Program-made: the position numbers and the translations under genes
Shown here: piece after piece, positions 1-6,620 of the stretch
Layout: each line of letters starts with the position of its first letter
Numbering within the stretch: position 1 is the first letter of the stretch
The notes under the pieces: model-generated
What the model was told of the DNA's origin: nothing
The model's input: only the letters and a program-made list of their open reading frames with translations
Database searches by the model: none
Source: RGIG4140 sp045614025
GTDB lineage: Bacteria; Pseudomonadota; Alphaproteobacteria; CAAHEQ01; UBA3637
Length of the DNA stretch: 25,421 bases
Direction of reading: 5' to 3'
NCBI GenBank assembly: GCA_045614025.1
Contig: JAZLCE010000029.1
Coordinates: 1 to 25,421, forward strand

Positions 1-67
1 TTTTTTTATTTATTTTTATTGTATAGTTGTTATTGTTAATGATAACTATTATTATTAAGGAGTTCAA

Positions 68-445
68 ATGAAAAAAATTATTTATACATCACTTTTTGCT
101 CTTTCAATTGCAGTTTCTTGCATTGCTAGTGCCGGCTTTGAACCGAATGCACCGGCAGCACAAGGCGGATTTAAAGGGCCCTCAAATGGCGTAACAACAG
201 TTGCTGAAGCTTTAAATGCAAAAGATGATACGCTTGTTCAATTAACTGGGCATATTGAAAAAGAAACAGCAAAGGAAAAATATCAATTTAGAGATTCAAC
301 AGGCGGTATTATCGTTGAAATTGATAATGATGATTGGAAGGGGTTAACGGTAACTCCTGCTGATACAGTAACAATTTATGGAGAAGTGGATAAAGAAATT
401 ATGCATTCTCCTGAAATTGATGTTGATCGAATCGAAAAGAAATAA
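68..445 (+). CDS. YgiW/YdeI-type periplasmic OB-fold (BOF) stress protein
   Basis: This 125-residue protein has a clear Sec signal peptide: two lysines, a hydrophobic stretch and a likely cleavage after Ala22 (ASA|G). The rest is one compact OB-fold, with the pattern of the bacterial OB-fold family: 'VQLTGHIEK', 'YQFRDSTGGIIVEID' and 'VTIYGEVDKE', ending at 'IDVDRIEK'. Members such as E. coli YgiW are periplasmic and linked to tolerance of stress such as peroxide; their ligand is not firmly known. The start is supported by AAGGAG six bases before the ATG. A hairpin terminator follows at once, so the gene looks monocistronic. The upstream region has a short inverted repeat (GTTAT-N8-ATAAC, about 30-47) that could be an operator, but this is weak. 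Family assignment is firm; cellular role is inferred. Confidence 0.85.
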   Translation: MKKIIYTSLFALSIAVSCIASAGFEPNAPAAQGGFKGPSNGVTTVAEALNAKDDTLVQLTGHIEKETAKEKYQFRDSTGGIIVEIDNDDWKGLTVTPADTVTIYGEVDKEIMHSPEIDVDRIEKK

Positions 446-478
446 ATTGATTGAATAGATCTCTCTGAAAAATACCCC

Positions 479-509
479 AAACCGCTTTTGAAATAAAAGC
501 GGTTTTTTT
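479..509 (+). terminator. Rho-independent terminator after the BOF gene
   Basis: An 11-bp perfect stem (AAACCGCTTTT, 479-489, with 495-505) closes a 5-base loop and runs into a T tract. It separates the OB-fold gene from the next gene on the same strand. Confidence 0.9.
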
Positions 510-510
510 A

Positions 511-539
511 TTGTCAAAATGATGAAAAAGTGTTATCCT
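511..539 (+). promoter_or_regulatory. Candidate promoter of the DUF6273-like gene
   Basis: TTGTCA (511-516) and TATCCT (534-539) are separated by exactly 17 bases. Transcription would begin near 546, just before the ribosome binding site, which argues that translation starts at 561 and not at the in-frame ATG at 519. Confidence 0.5.
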
Positions 540-560
540 ATAAGAATAGGAGGGGTTCTT

Positions 561-1373
561 ATGATTCAAGCAACACTTTTAACAGAAGATCAAATTTGGG
601 GCGAAAGCGCTCTTGAAGTGATTAAAAAATATGGCACAAAGGTAGCTTTGAGTGATTTAGCTATTGTTTTAGGTGGTTGGCTTGGAAGTGCGGGGACAAC
701 GATTGAAGGTGATCGTTCTGGTTATATTTGGACAGCATCTGGATTAATTGATTTGGGGCTTGTTAGAACGATTACGCACGCTGGGGACCTTTGTTATTAT
801 TATCCGAATCGCAGGCGTGATGGTGTGCGCCCTGTGTTGTTAAAAAAGACAACAGATAAAATTAAAAATCCTAAAATGAAAAAAATTTTATTGCCAAATG
901 ATTTGGAAGTAAAGGTTGCTTTTTTTGGAGAATATCCTCAAAAATCTGTGAAAATAAAGTTAAGTGAATTGCTTGAAAAAATGTATCATAATCGTGAACT
1001 TAAAAAATTAAAGGAGTTTTATACGTTTGATACGGCTGGGTTAACTGATTATGAAGAAGGGTTAAAACCAAAGAAATATTTTGTGTATGAATATGGTGAT
1101 AAAAAATATATTCGGGTTGAAGGGCGCCCAGCAGATAGCGATTCAATTCTTTCAAATGGCAAAGATGTTCAAATTGGTGATCCATACTGGATTGAAATAT
1201 TGCCTATTGAATGGTTGGTTGATGAAAATACAGGAATCTGGATTTCAAAAAAAGCTCTTTTAAGTGGCATTCGATTTGGTCAATATGATTCTTATGATGG
1301 TAATTTCAAAAAAACGGATATGTTTTCTTATTTAAAAGAATATTTTTCAAAAGAGATGATTTCTTCAGATTAA
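561..1373 (+). CDS. DUF6273-like protein of unknown function
   Basis: A 270-residue cytoplasmic protein without signal peptide or membrane segment. I chose the ATG at 561 because GGAGGGG ends five bases before it; the in-frame ATG at 519 lies within the putative promoter and has no ribosome binding site. The N-terminal part ends in 'GYIWTAS...GVRPVLL', and the middle begins 'FFGEYPQ'; both are reminiscent of the DUF6273 fold, in which a 'FGxYPQ' start and an 'xVRPxL' end are common. The last part has 'IEWLVDENTGIWISKKALLSGIRF' like elements (key residues W, V, S, K, L), also in that style. The protein therefore looks like one and a half such modules in unusual order. The family has no settled biochemical function. 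It is monocistronic and ends at a convergent terminator shared with the 50-residue peptide gene. Confidence 0.7.
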   Translation: MIQATLLTEDQIWGESALEVIKKYGTKVALSDLAIVLGGWLGSAGTTIEGDRSGYIWTASGLIDLGLVRTITHAGDLCYYYPNRRRDGVRPVLLKKTTDKIKNPKMKKILLPNDLEVKVAFFGEYPQKSVKIKLSELLEKMYHNRELKKLKEFYTFDTAGLTDYEEGLKPKKYFVYEYGDKKYIRVEGRPADSDSILSNGKDVQIGDPYWIEILPIEWLVDENTGIWISKKALLSGIRFGQYDSYDGNFKKTDMFSYLKEYFSKEMISSD

Positions 1374-1380
1374 GTAAATT

Positions 1381-1414
1381 AAAAAAGCCCTCCAATGTGG
1401 GTAAAAGGAAGGCT
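1381..1414 (-). terminator. Terminator between two convergent genes
   Basis: AGCCCTCC (1386-1393) faces GGAAGGCT (1407-1414). In the minus transcript the one mismatch becomes a G-U pair, and the stem is followed by U6, so the hairpin best serves the 50-residue peptide gene. On the plus side a T8 run lies a few bases beyond the stem, so it may also stop the DUF6273-like gene. Confidence 0.75.
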
Positions 1415-1430
1415 GAAATATTTTTTTTAA

Positions 1431-1583
1431 TTAGTCTTCTTTCCAAGTGTTCCCAAGACCAACACTTTCAGAACTTCCCTCTTTTAAAGTATCATCAGTT
1501 TTGGCAGCAAAACTATAAGCAAATGCTGATAAACTTGAGATTAAGCAAAGAGTCATTAAAAATGCAATTAAAATTTTTTTCAT
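1431..1583 (-). CDS. Small secreted peptide, 50 residues
   Basis: Reading the minus strand gives a complete 50-residue ORF: start MKKILIAFLMTLCLISS, then LSAFAYSFAAKTDD and a hydrophilic acidic tail ending NTWKED. The first 22 residues form a textbook signal peptide (two Lys, a 14-residue hydrophobic core, SAFA before a possible cleavage), leaving about 28 residues outside the membrane. AAGGAG stands eight bases before the ATG, an extended -10 promoter lies 31 bases upstream, and a hairpin terminator follows, so it has all the parts of a one-gene unit. The mature part has no cysteine and no recognised motif. I do not recognise a family. Entericidin-like lipoproteins are an obvious comparison, but there is no lipobox with Cys at the cleavage site, so I would not call it one. 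Confidence 0.75.
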   Translation of the reverse strand: MKKILIAFLMTLCLISSLSAFAYSFAAKTDDTLKEGSSESVGLGNTWKED

Positions 1584-1613
1584 GATGTTATCTCCTTTTG
1601 TTATCCTCATCTT

Positions 1614-1622
1614 ATTATATCA
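1614..1622 (-). promoter_or_regulatory. Extended -10 promoter of the small secreted peptide
   Basis: The minus strand reads TGATATAAT, that is a TGn extension followed by a perfect TATAAT, in a very AT-rich stretch with no good -35 element. It sits 31 bases upstream of the peptide start codon. The same nine-base element precedes the prepilin-like gene. Confidence 0.6.
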
Positions 1623-1730
1623 TATTTTTAAATAAAAGAAAATACTTTTAAAAAAAGCAAGATTTATCAGCTTTATGATCAGGGATAAAAATGATAACGT
1701 TTAGTCATATGCTCAAAAGAATTTGGATAT

Positions 1731-1757
1731 AAAAAAACCCAAGGTAATTTCCTTGAG
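1731..1757 (-). terminator. Terminator after rpmJ
   Basis: In the minus transcript CUCAAGG pairs with CCUUGGG (1751-1757 and 1738-1744, one G-U pair) around a 6-base loop, followed by U7. It may also end read-through from the ATP synthase-lnt operon, which has no terminator of its own. Confidence 0.85.
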
Positions 1758-1776
1758 CTTTTTGCTAACTTTATGA

Positions 1777-1902
1777 TTAACCTTGTTTAGCTTTTAATTT
1801 TGGCTTTTTCTTGTTAATAACATAAACACTGCCTTTGCGGCGAACAACGATACAATCTTTATCGCGCATCTTGGCTGATTTTAATGAACAACGAACTTTC
1901 AT
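1777..1902 (-). CDS. rpmJ: 50S ribosomal protein bL36
   Basis: A 41-residue protein too short for routine ORF calling: MKVRCSLKSAKMRDKDC, then 'IVVRRKGSVYVINKKKPKLKAKQG'. It matches alphaproteobacterial bL36 throughout ('KVRxSLKSxKxRxxDCxVVRRxGxVYVINKxxPxxKAxQG'). bL36 binds 23S rRNA near the peptidyl-transferase side of the large subunit. The zinc-ligand set (CxxC...C...H) of C+ bL36 is absent: only Cys5 and Cys17 remain and no His, so this is the zinc-independent C- form. An AAAGGG site lies seven bases before the ATG, and a consensus sigma-70 promoter precedes it. It stands alone, not in the spc operon, as is usual in Alphaproteobacteria. Confidence 0.95.
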   Translation of the reverse strand: MKVRCSLKSAKMRDKDCIVVRRKGSVYVINKKKPKLKAKQG

Positions 1903-1942
1903 GATACGACCCTTTCTTTAAACTTAACCGATAAGTAACGGC

Positions 1943-1971
1943 ATTATATATAATAAAAAAAACTTTGTCAA
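1943..1971 (-). promoter_or_regulatory. Consensus sigma-70 promoter of rpmJ
   Basis: On the minus strand a perfect TTGACA (1966-1971) and a perfect TATAAT (1943-1948) are 17 bases apart. The -35 box begins only eight bases past the lnt stop codon, so rpmJ has its own strong start although it lies in line with the ATP synthase operon. Confidence 0.9.
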
Positions 1972-1978
1972 GCGCTTT

Positions 1979-3511
1979 TTATTGATTTTGATATCTTTTT
2001 TCTCTTTGAGCCAATAAAAAGGCCAAGATAAAAAGCATAAAAATCATTGAAAGAGGGATGCTGTTTCCATATTTTGAAAAAATAGTTGGAGGGTTTGCTC
2101 TGGGTAGTGAACCATCTAAAACGCCTTGTTTTCCCAAACCCAATGAAGCAATAATTTCACCATAAGGGTTAATAATGGCACTAACACCATTGTTTGTTGA
2201 ACGCACAAGTGGTAATCCTTCTTCAACGGCACGCATTTGTGCAATGCTTAAATGTTGATATGGCCCAGCTGATATGCCATACCAAGCGTCATTTGTGATA
2301 TTTAAAAGCCATTCAGGGCGTTTTTCTTTATTTACAACAGACCCTGAAAAGATGACTTCATAGCATACCAATGGAGAAACAGGTGGTGCTTTAGGAATAA
2401 ACATTGTTTTTAAGCCATCACCCTTTTTAAAATCAGAGGGAATAGGAACAATTTTATCAATTTGAAGAACTTCTCGAAATGGTACATATTCACCAAAAGG
2501 CACTAAATGTGCTTTATCATAATATCCAACAATGTTGGCTAAATGATCAAAAACAAACAGGGAATTTGCAAGTTCTCTTTTCTTTAAATTAACAATGCGC
2601 ATGCCACCACTTAATAAGACTGATCCTTGTCGTAGAGCTCCCATTAATCGCATTCGTTCAACTTCATCAATCTCAGGATAAAATGGCATTGCAGATTCGG
2701 GCCAAATAACATGAGTGATATTTTGATTGTTTTCACTTGAGAGTGAAAGTAATGTGTTATAATTATCTAATGCCTTATTTTTATCCCATTTATAGCTTTG
2801 AGGAATGTTTGGTTGAACCAATCTTAGATTAACGCCCCAAACATTTTCATTTTTGTTTTCCATCAGCGTTAAAGTGCCAGCAAATGTTAACAAACAAAAA
2901 AGAGATATCATAACAAGAGGATATTTTTTTTGTGGCCATAAACAAAATGAGGTGCTCAATAATATTGTGAGTAAGGATAGTCCTAATACACCGATTAAAG
3001 AAGCTGTTTGTAAAATGGGTAAAAAACACGTCCAAATATTGCCAAGTTGATTCCATGGAAATCCAGTGAATAACCAAGTGCGAATCCACTCAAAAAAAAC
3101 AAAAAAGCAAGAAAATGCAAGCCATTTTTGAACGCCTGGTTTAAAATAATAACTGCATAAAGCGGGCATCATAAAGAAAAGACCCATGAATAAAGCAAAG
3201 CCTAACAATGCAACAGGGATGAAAATTGAAAAAGTTCCTCCATCAATTAAAAAGGCATTTGTGATCCATTTAAGAGAGAAAATGCCAAGTCCGGCACCAA
3301 ATGAAAATGAAAACAAAGCCGTTTGTTTCTTATTTGTTGCTAAATTTAAAAAACACATTAAAAAACAAAGACCTATCAAAATGAATGGTAAAATATAATA
3401 GGGCGCAAAAGAAAGGGCCGAAAGGCTTCCCAATAAAAATAATAAAACAGATTTTTTGAAAGAAGAAAGAGCGTTAATTCTTAATTTTAAAGAATGATAA
3501 ATCTGTTTCAT
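1979..3511 (-). CDS. lnt: Apolipoprotein N-acyltransferase
   Basis: Lnt transfers an acyl chain from phospholipid to the N-terminal Cys of diacylated lipoproteins in the inner membrane, the last step of lipoprotein maturation. The 510 residues have the family layout: about six N-terminal membrane helices (roughly 20-215), a periplasmic nitrilase-like domain (about 230-480) and a C-terminal helix (about 485-505). The catalytic triad is visible: Glu272 in 'VIWPESAMP', Lys333 in 'YDKAHLVPFGEYVP' and Cys383 in 'SPLVCYEVIF'; 'NITNDAWYG' follows as expected. The length is normal. Its start lies 13 bases after epsilon and has AAAGGA six bases ahead of the ATG, so it appears to be the last gene of the ATP synthase operon, an unusual partner. 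Confidence 0.97.
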   Translation of the reverse strand: MKQIYHSLKLRINALSSFKKSVLLFLLGSLSALSFAPYYILPFILIGLCFLMCFLNLATNKKQTALFSFSFGAGLGIFSLKWITNAFLIDGGTFSIFIPVALLGFALFMGLFFMMPALCSYYFKPGVQKWLAFSCFFVFFEWIRTWLFTGFPWNQLGNIWTCFLPILQTASLIGVLGLSLLTILLSTSFCLWPQKKYPLVMISLFCLLTFAGTLTLMENKNENVWGVNLRLVQPNIPQSYKWDKNKALDNYNTLLSLSSENNQNITHVIWPESAMPFYPEIDEVERMRLMGALRQGSVLLSGGMRIVNLKKRELANSLFVFDHLANIVGYYDKAHLVPFGEYVPFREVLQIDKIVPIPSDFKKGDGLKTMFIPKAPPVSPLVCYEVIFSGSVVNKEKRPEWLLNITNDAWYGISAGPYQHLSIAQMRAVEEGLPLVRSTNNGVSAIINPYGEIIASLGLGKQGVLDGSLPRANPPTIFSKYGNSIPLSMIFMLFILAFLLAQREKRYQNQ

Positions 3512-3524
3512 AAAGATCCTTTTG

Positions 3525-4064
3525 TTAATTTTTTATGCCTAAATCTTCAGCCGTCATTTGAAGGTTTTGTTTTTTTAAAGAAGTTTTTTCTTTGCTTTCA
3601 TTTTCATTGAATTTTAATTCTTTTAATACCATTTTAAAGAAATTAATTCTAGAAAGAGCTTCCGTTTTGGCAATAGAGTCAGTTGAGGGAAGGGCTTTTA
3701 ATGCTGCATCTAATTGCTCTTTGATTTTATGTGGATTGATTTTATCTTCACGTCCACCCCAAGCCATCACAGGGCAAAGATTTCTTCTTACTTCGCAAAC
3801 ACCACTTGAAACTAAAAATGAAATAGGTTCTTCCCCTTCATTATAAACGATCATCCTTCCAGGTCTGATTGAAAAGAAGATGGGAGCTCTTTCTGGCAAA
3901 ATTAAAATATCTCCATCAAGAGCTGGTAATAAAACTTTATCAGCTTCAATAACCATTGCTTCAAAAAGAGGCGTAATTAATTTAACTCTGATTTTACCAT
4001 TTTTAGGAGATTCTTCGGGTGGATTATACCCAAATGGATTTAAAGCCGGTTTATTTTCAGGCAT
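3525..4064 (-). CDS. atpC: F1 ATP synthase epsilon subunit, enlarged
   Basis: Epsilon sits on the foot of gamma in the central stalk and can inhibit ATP hydrolysis. The beta-sandwich core is seen at about residues 24-105 ('IRVKLITPLFEAMVIEADKV...PALDGDILILPERAP...FLVSSGVCEVRRN'), followed by a helical part (about 112-150). At 179 residues it is longer than the usual 130-140: there is a Pro/Glu-rich N-terminal extension of about 23 residues ('NPFGYNPPEESPKN') and a charged tail of about 30 residues after 'KELKFNENE'. The start overlaps the beta stop by eight bases (ATGCCTGA), with AAGGAAAAG just upstream, which supports this start and hence the N-terminal extension. Identity rests on fold pattern and on operon position. 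Confidence 0.93.
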   Translation of the reverse strand: MPENKPALNPFGYNPPEESPKNGKIRVKLITPLFEAMVIEADKVLLPALDGDILILPERAPIFFSIRPGRMIVYNEGEEPISFLVSSGVCEVRRNLCPVMAWGGREDKINPHKIKEQLDAALKALPSTDSIAKTEALSRINFFKMVLKELKFNENESKEKTSLKKQNLQMTAEDLGIKN

Positions 4065-5517
4065 TTTTAACTTTTCCTTCTGTTGCTTTCATTTCTTTTG
4101 CTTTTTGAACAGCCTCTTCAATCACGCCAACCATAAAGAATGCTTGTTCTGGCAAATCATCATATTTGCCATCTAAAATACCGGCGCATCCTTCAATTGT
4201 ATCTTTTAAATCAACTGTTAAACCTTTGCGCCCCGTAAAGACTTCACTCACTGTAAATGGCTGAGTGAGGAATCGTTGTAATTTTCTTGCTCTGGCAACA
4301 ATTTTTTTATCTTCTTCAGAAAGTTCATCCATACCTAAAATTGCGATAATATCTTGCAATGATTTATAAACTTGTAAAACACGAACAACTTCTGTAGCCA
4401 CTTCATAATGGCGTTCGCCTACAACGGCAGGGTCTAATAATCTAGAGGTTGAATCTAATGGATCAACGGCAGGATACAGACCTTGTTCTGCAATTTGTCT
4501 TGATAAAACGGTTGTGGCATCAAGGTGAGTAAATGTTGTTGCAGGGGCTGGGTCAGTTAAGTCGTCTGCTGGCACATAAACCGCTTGAATGGAAGTAATC
4601 GATCCTTTTCTTGTTGATGTGATTCGTTCTTGAAGAGCACCCATATCTGTTGCTAAAGTTGGTTGATATCCAACAGCAGAAGGCATACGCCCAAGCAAAG
4701 AGGAAACTTCAGATCCAGCTTGAGTGAAACGGAAAATATTGTCAATAAAAAGCAAAACATCTTGAGCCATGTTGTCTCTGAAATATTCAGCAACTGTTAA
4801 GCCTGTTAAAGCCACACGAGCGCGAGCTCCTGGAGATTCATTCATTTGGCCAAAAACAAGAGCAGCTTTTGAATTGTTTCCTTTTAAATCAATAACACCG
4901 GATTCAACCATTTCATGATATAAGTCATTTCCTTCACGGGAACGTTCACCCACCCCAGTAAAAACAGAAAAACCCCCATGCATTTTGGCAATATTATTAA
5001 TTAATTCCATAATAATAACTGTTTTTCCAACACCTGCGCCACCAAATAAACCGATTTTTCCTCCTTTTGGATAAGGACATAAAAGGTCAATAACCTTAAT
5101 GCCAGTTTCTAAAATTTCTTTATTTGGAGCTTGATCCATAAATGAAGGGGGTGCTTTATGAATGCTATCTTTTGTTTCAGTTTCAATTGGGCCACGCTCA
5201 TCAAGGGCTTCACCAGTAACATTCATGATTCGACCCAATGTGCCAAGGCCAACTGGCACGCTGATTGGTTTCCCAGTGTTATAAACAATACTACCACGGA
5301 CCAAACCATCTGTATCAGACATTGATAAACAGCGCGCCACATTGCCAGCTAATAATTGTTCAACTTCTAATACCAATTCTTTTTCGCCCATTTTGGTTAT
5401 TAAAGCATCATAAATTTTGGGTAAATCTTTTTCGTTGAACGAAACATCAACAACGGATCCGGTGATGCGGATAATTTTTCCTTCTGAAATGAATTCTTGT
5501 GTTTTTTGTTTTTTCAT
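4057..5517 (-). CDS. atpD: F1 ATP synthase beta subunit
   Basis: Beta carries the catalytic nucleotide site of F1. The 486 residues align with the family over their whole length: Walker A GGAGVGKT at 159-166, 'GERSREGNDLYHEM' with the catalytic Glu, Walker B region 'DVLLFIDNIFRFTQAGSEVS', 'GRMPSAVGYQPTLATDMG', and the 'DELSEEDK' loop near residue 400 that contacts gamma. All key residues are present, so this subunit is expected to be catalytically active, in contrast to the remodelled partners around it. It starts 17 bases after gamma, with AAAGGA upstream, and overlaps epsilon by eight bases. Confidence 0.99.
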   Translation of the reverse strand: MKKQKTQEFISEGKIIRITGSVVDVSFNEKDLPKIYDALITKMGEKELVLEVEQLLAGNVARCLSMSDTDGLVRGSIVYNTGKPISVPVGLGTLGRIMNVTGEALDERGPIETETKDSIHKAPPSFMDQAPNKEILETGIKVIDLLCPYPKGGKIGLFGGAGVGKTVIIMELINNIAKMHGGFSVFTGVGERSREGNDLYHEMVESGVIDLKGNNSKAALVFGQMNESPGARARVALTGLTVAEYFRDNMAQDVLLFIDNIFRFTQAGSEVSSLLGRMPSAVGYQPTLATDMGALQERITSTRKGSITSIQAVYVPADDLTDPAPATTFTHLDATTVLSRQIAEQGLYPAVDPLDSTSRLLDPAVVGERHYEVATEVVRVLQVYKSLQDIIAILGMDELSEEDKKIVARARKLQRFLTQPFTVSEVFTGRKGLTVDLKDTIEGCAGILDGKYDDLPEQAFFMVGVIEEAVQKAKEMKATEGKVKNA

Positions 5518-5534
5518 CTTCTGGTTTCCTTTGT

Positions 5535-6620
5535 TTAATTTTCTTGTGCCATTGCGCCTGAAACGACTTCGGCAATATCTGTTGTAATTTTTGATTGTCT
5601 GGTTCTTCTATAAATTTTTTGCATATCATGCAACATATCATTTGCATTTTTAGTTGCATTATCCATGGCCATTAATCGAGCCGCATTGTCTGCAACTTCT
5701 GTTTCAAGAAGAACGCGGTTTACATAAGCGGTCATATATTGAGGTAAAATGCGTTCTAAAATACCCAAATCGCCCCCTTCGTAATCATACATTTCTGGTT
5801 CGCGAGTGGCTGGTTTTAAAAGGCTTGATTCTAATGCACCAAAAGGTGAAAATAAATCACCTTTCCCAAATGCTTTTAAAAAGCTTGTTTGCTTTAAAGC
5901 GATTTTCTTTTGGCCCAAAACGTCTCTTGAAATATAGTCTAAGTCATTGGTGTCAATTAAAAATTGCCAAGGGTTTTCTTCAGAAAACATTTTTCCAGGA
6001 ATTAATTGTTCGATTGTTGGGCGTTGTGATACAACAGACTTAAATTGATTATAAATAAAAAGACAAACATCAAACTTATCTTTATAAAAAGCCTTTGTTA
6101 AATCGCTTGAAAGACGCTCTGCATCTAAATAACTTTCACCTGCATTAAAAACTTTTTTCTTCACAGTAATCATGCGAATATTTGGGTAAAAGCGTTTTAA
6201 AATTTCGGCACCTTTTGTGCCAAAGCAAAGAAGAGTGATTTCTTTTTGTTCTTTTTGAAGATATTTAATAACTTCTTGAGTTTTTTGAACAACTTGAACA
6301 TTAGATGCCCCACTTAATCCATCATCAGATGTGATGACAACAAGGGTATATTTTAAATCATTACCATTCCCTTTTAAAAGACGAGGTAATGGTAATAACG
6401 TTGGATCATCTTTCCAAATTAAGTCATCTTGACGTTTTGTTGCGCTTCTGATTAATCGGCGGATAACACGATTCATCTCTGTCATATACGGAGTGGTTTT
6501 CATAAAAGCGGTTTGCAATTTTTTGAGCCTTGAAATTGCAACCACTTTCATTGAAGAAGTCACTTGATATGTGGATTTAATCGTTTTTATGCGATCAGAT
6601 ATCTTTTTTAATGAACTCAT
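5535..6620 (-). CDS. atpG: F1 ATP synthase gamma subunit, with insertions
   Basis: Gamma is the rotating shaft of F1. The N-terminal helix ('SLKKISDRIKTIKSTYQVTSSMKVVAISRLKK', residues 3-34, key residues R10, I11, T18, M24) and the C-terminal helix region (about 276-358, 'LPQYMTAYVNRVLLETEVADNAARLMAMDNAT' and 'RQSKITTDIAEVVSGA') are well conserved. The protein has 361 residues where about 285-300 is usual. The extra sequence is mostly at about 62-88 and 215-275, in the Rossmann-like globular part and not in the coiled-coil shaft. The common 'SDRGLCGGFN' motif is changed to 'SDDGLSGASN' (98-107). It overlaps the alpha stop by four bases (ATGA), so translation is probably coupled. The insertions may bear on contacts with epsilon and the c-ring, which is inference. 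Confidence 0.97.
   Translation of the reverse strand: MSSLKKISDRIKTIKSTYQVTSSMKVVAISRLKKLQTAFMKTTPYMTEMNRVIRRLIRSATKRQDDLIWKDDPTLLPLPRLLKGNGNDLKYTLVVITSDDGLSGASNVQVVQKTQEVIKYLQKEQKEITLLCFGTKGAEILKRFYPNIRMITVKKKVFNAGESYLDAERLSSDLTKAFYKDKFDVCLFIYNQFKSVVSQRPTIEQLIPGKMFSEENPWQFLIDTNDLDYISRDVLGQKKIALKQTSFLKAFGKGDLFSPFGALESSLLKPATREPEMYDYEGGDLGILERILPQYMTAYVNRVLLETEVADNAARLMAMDNATKNANDMLHDMQKIYRRTRQSKITTDIAEVVSGAMAQEN

Noticed and set aside
519..560. Upstream ATG start of the DUF6273-like gene
   Set aside because: It lies within the predicted promoter; the strong GGAGGGG fits the ATG at 561.
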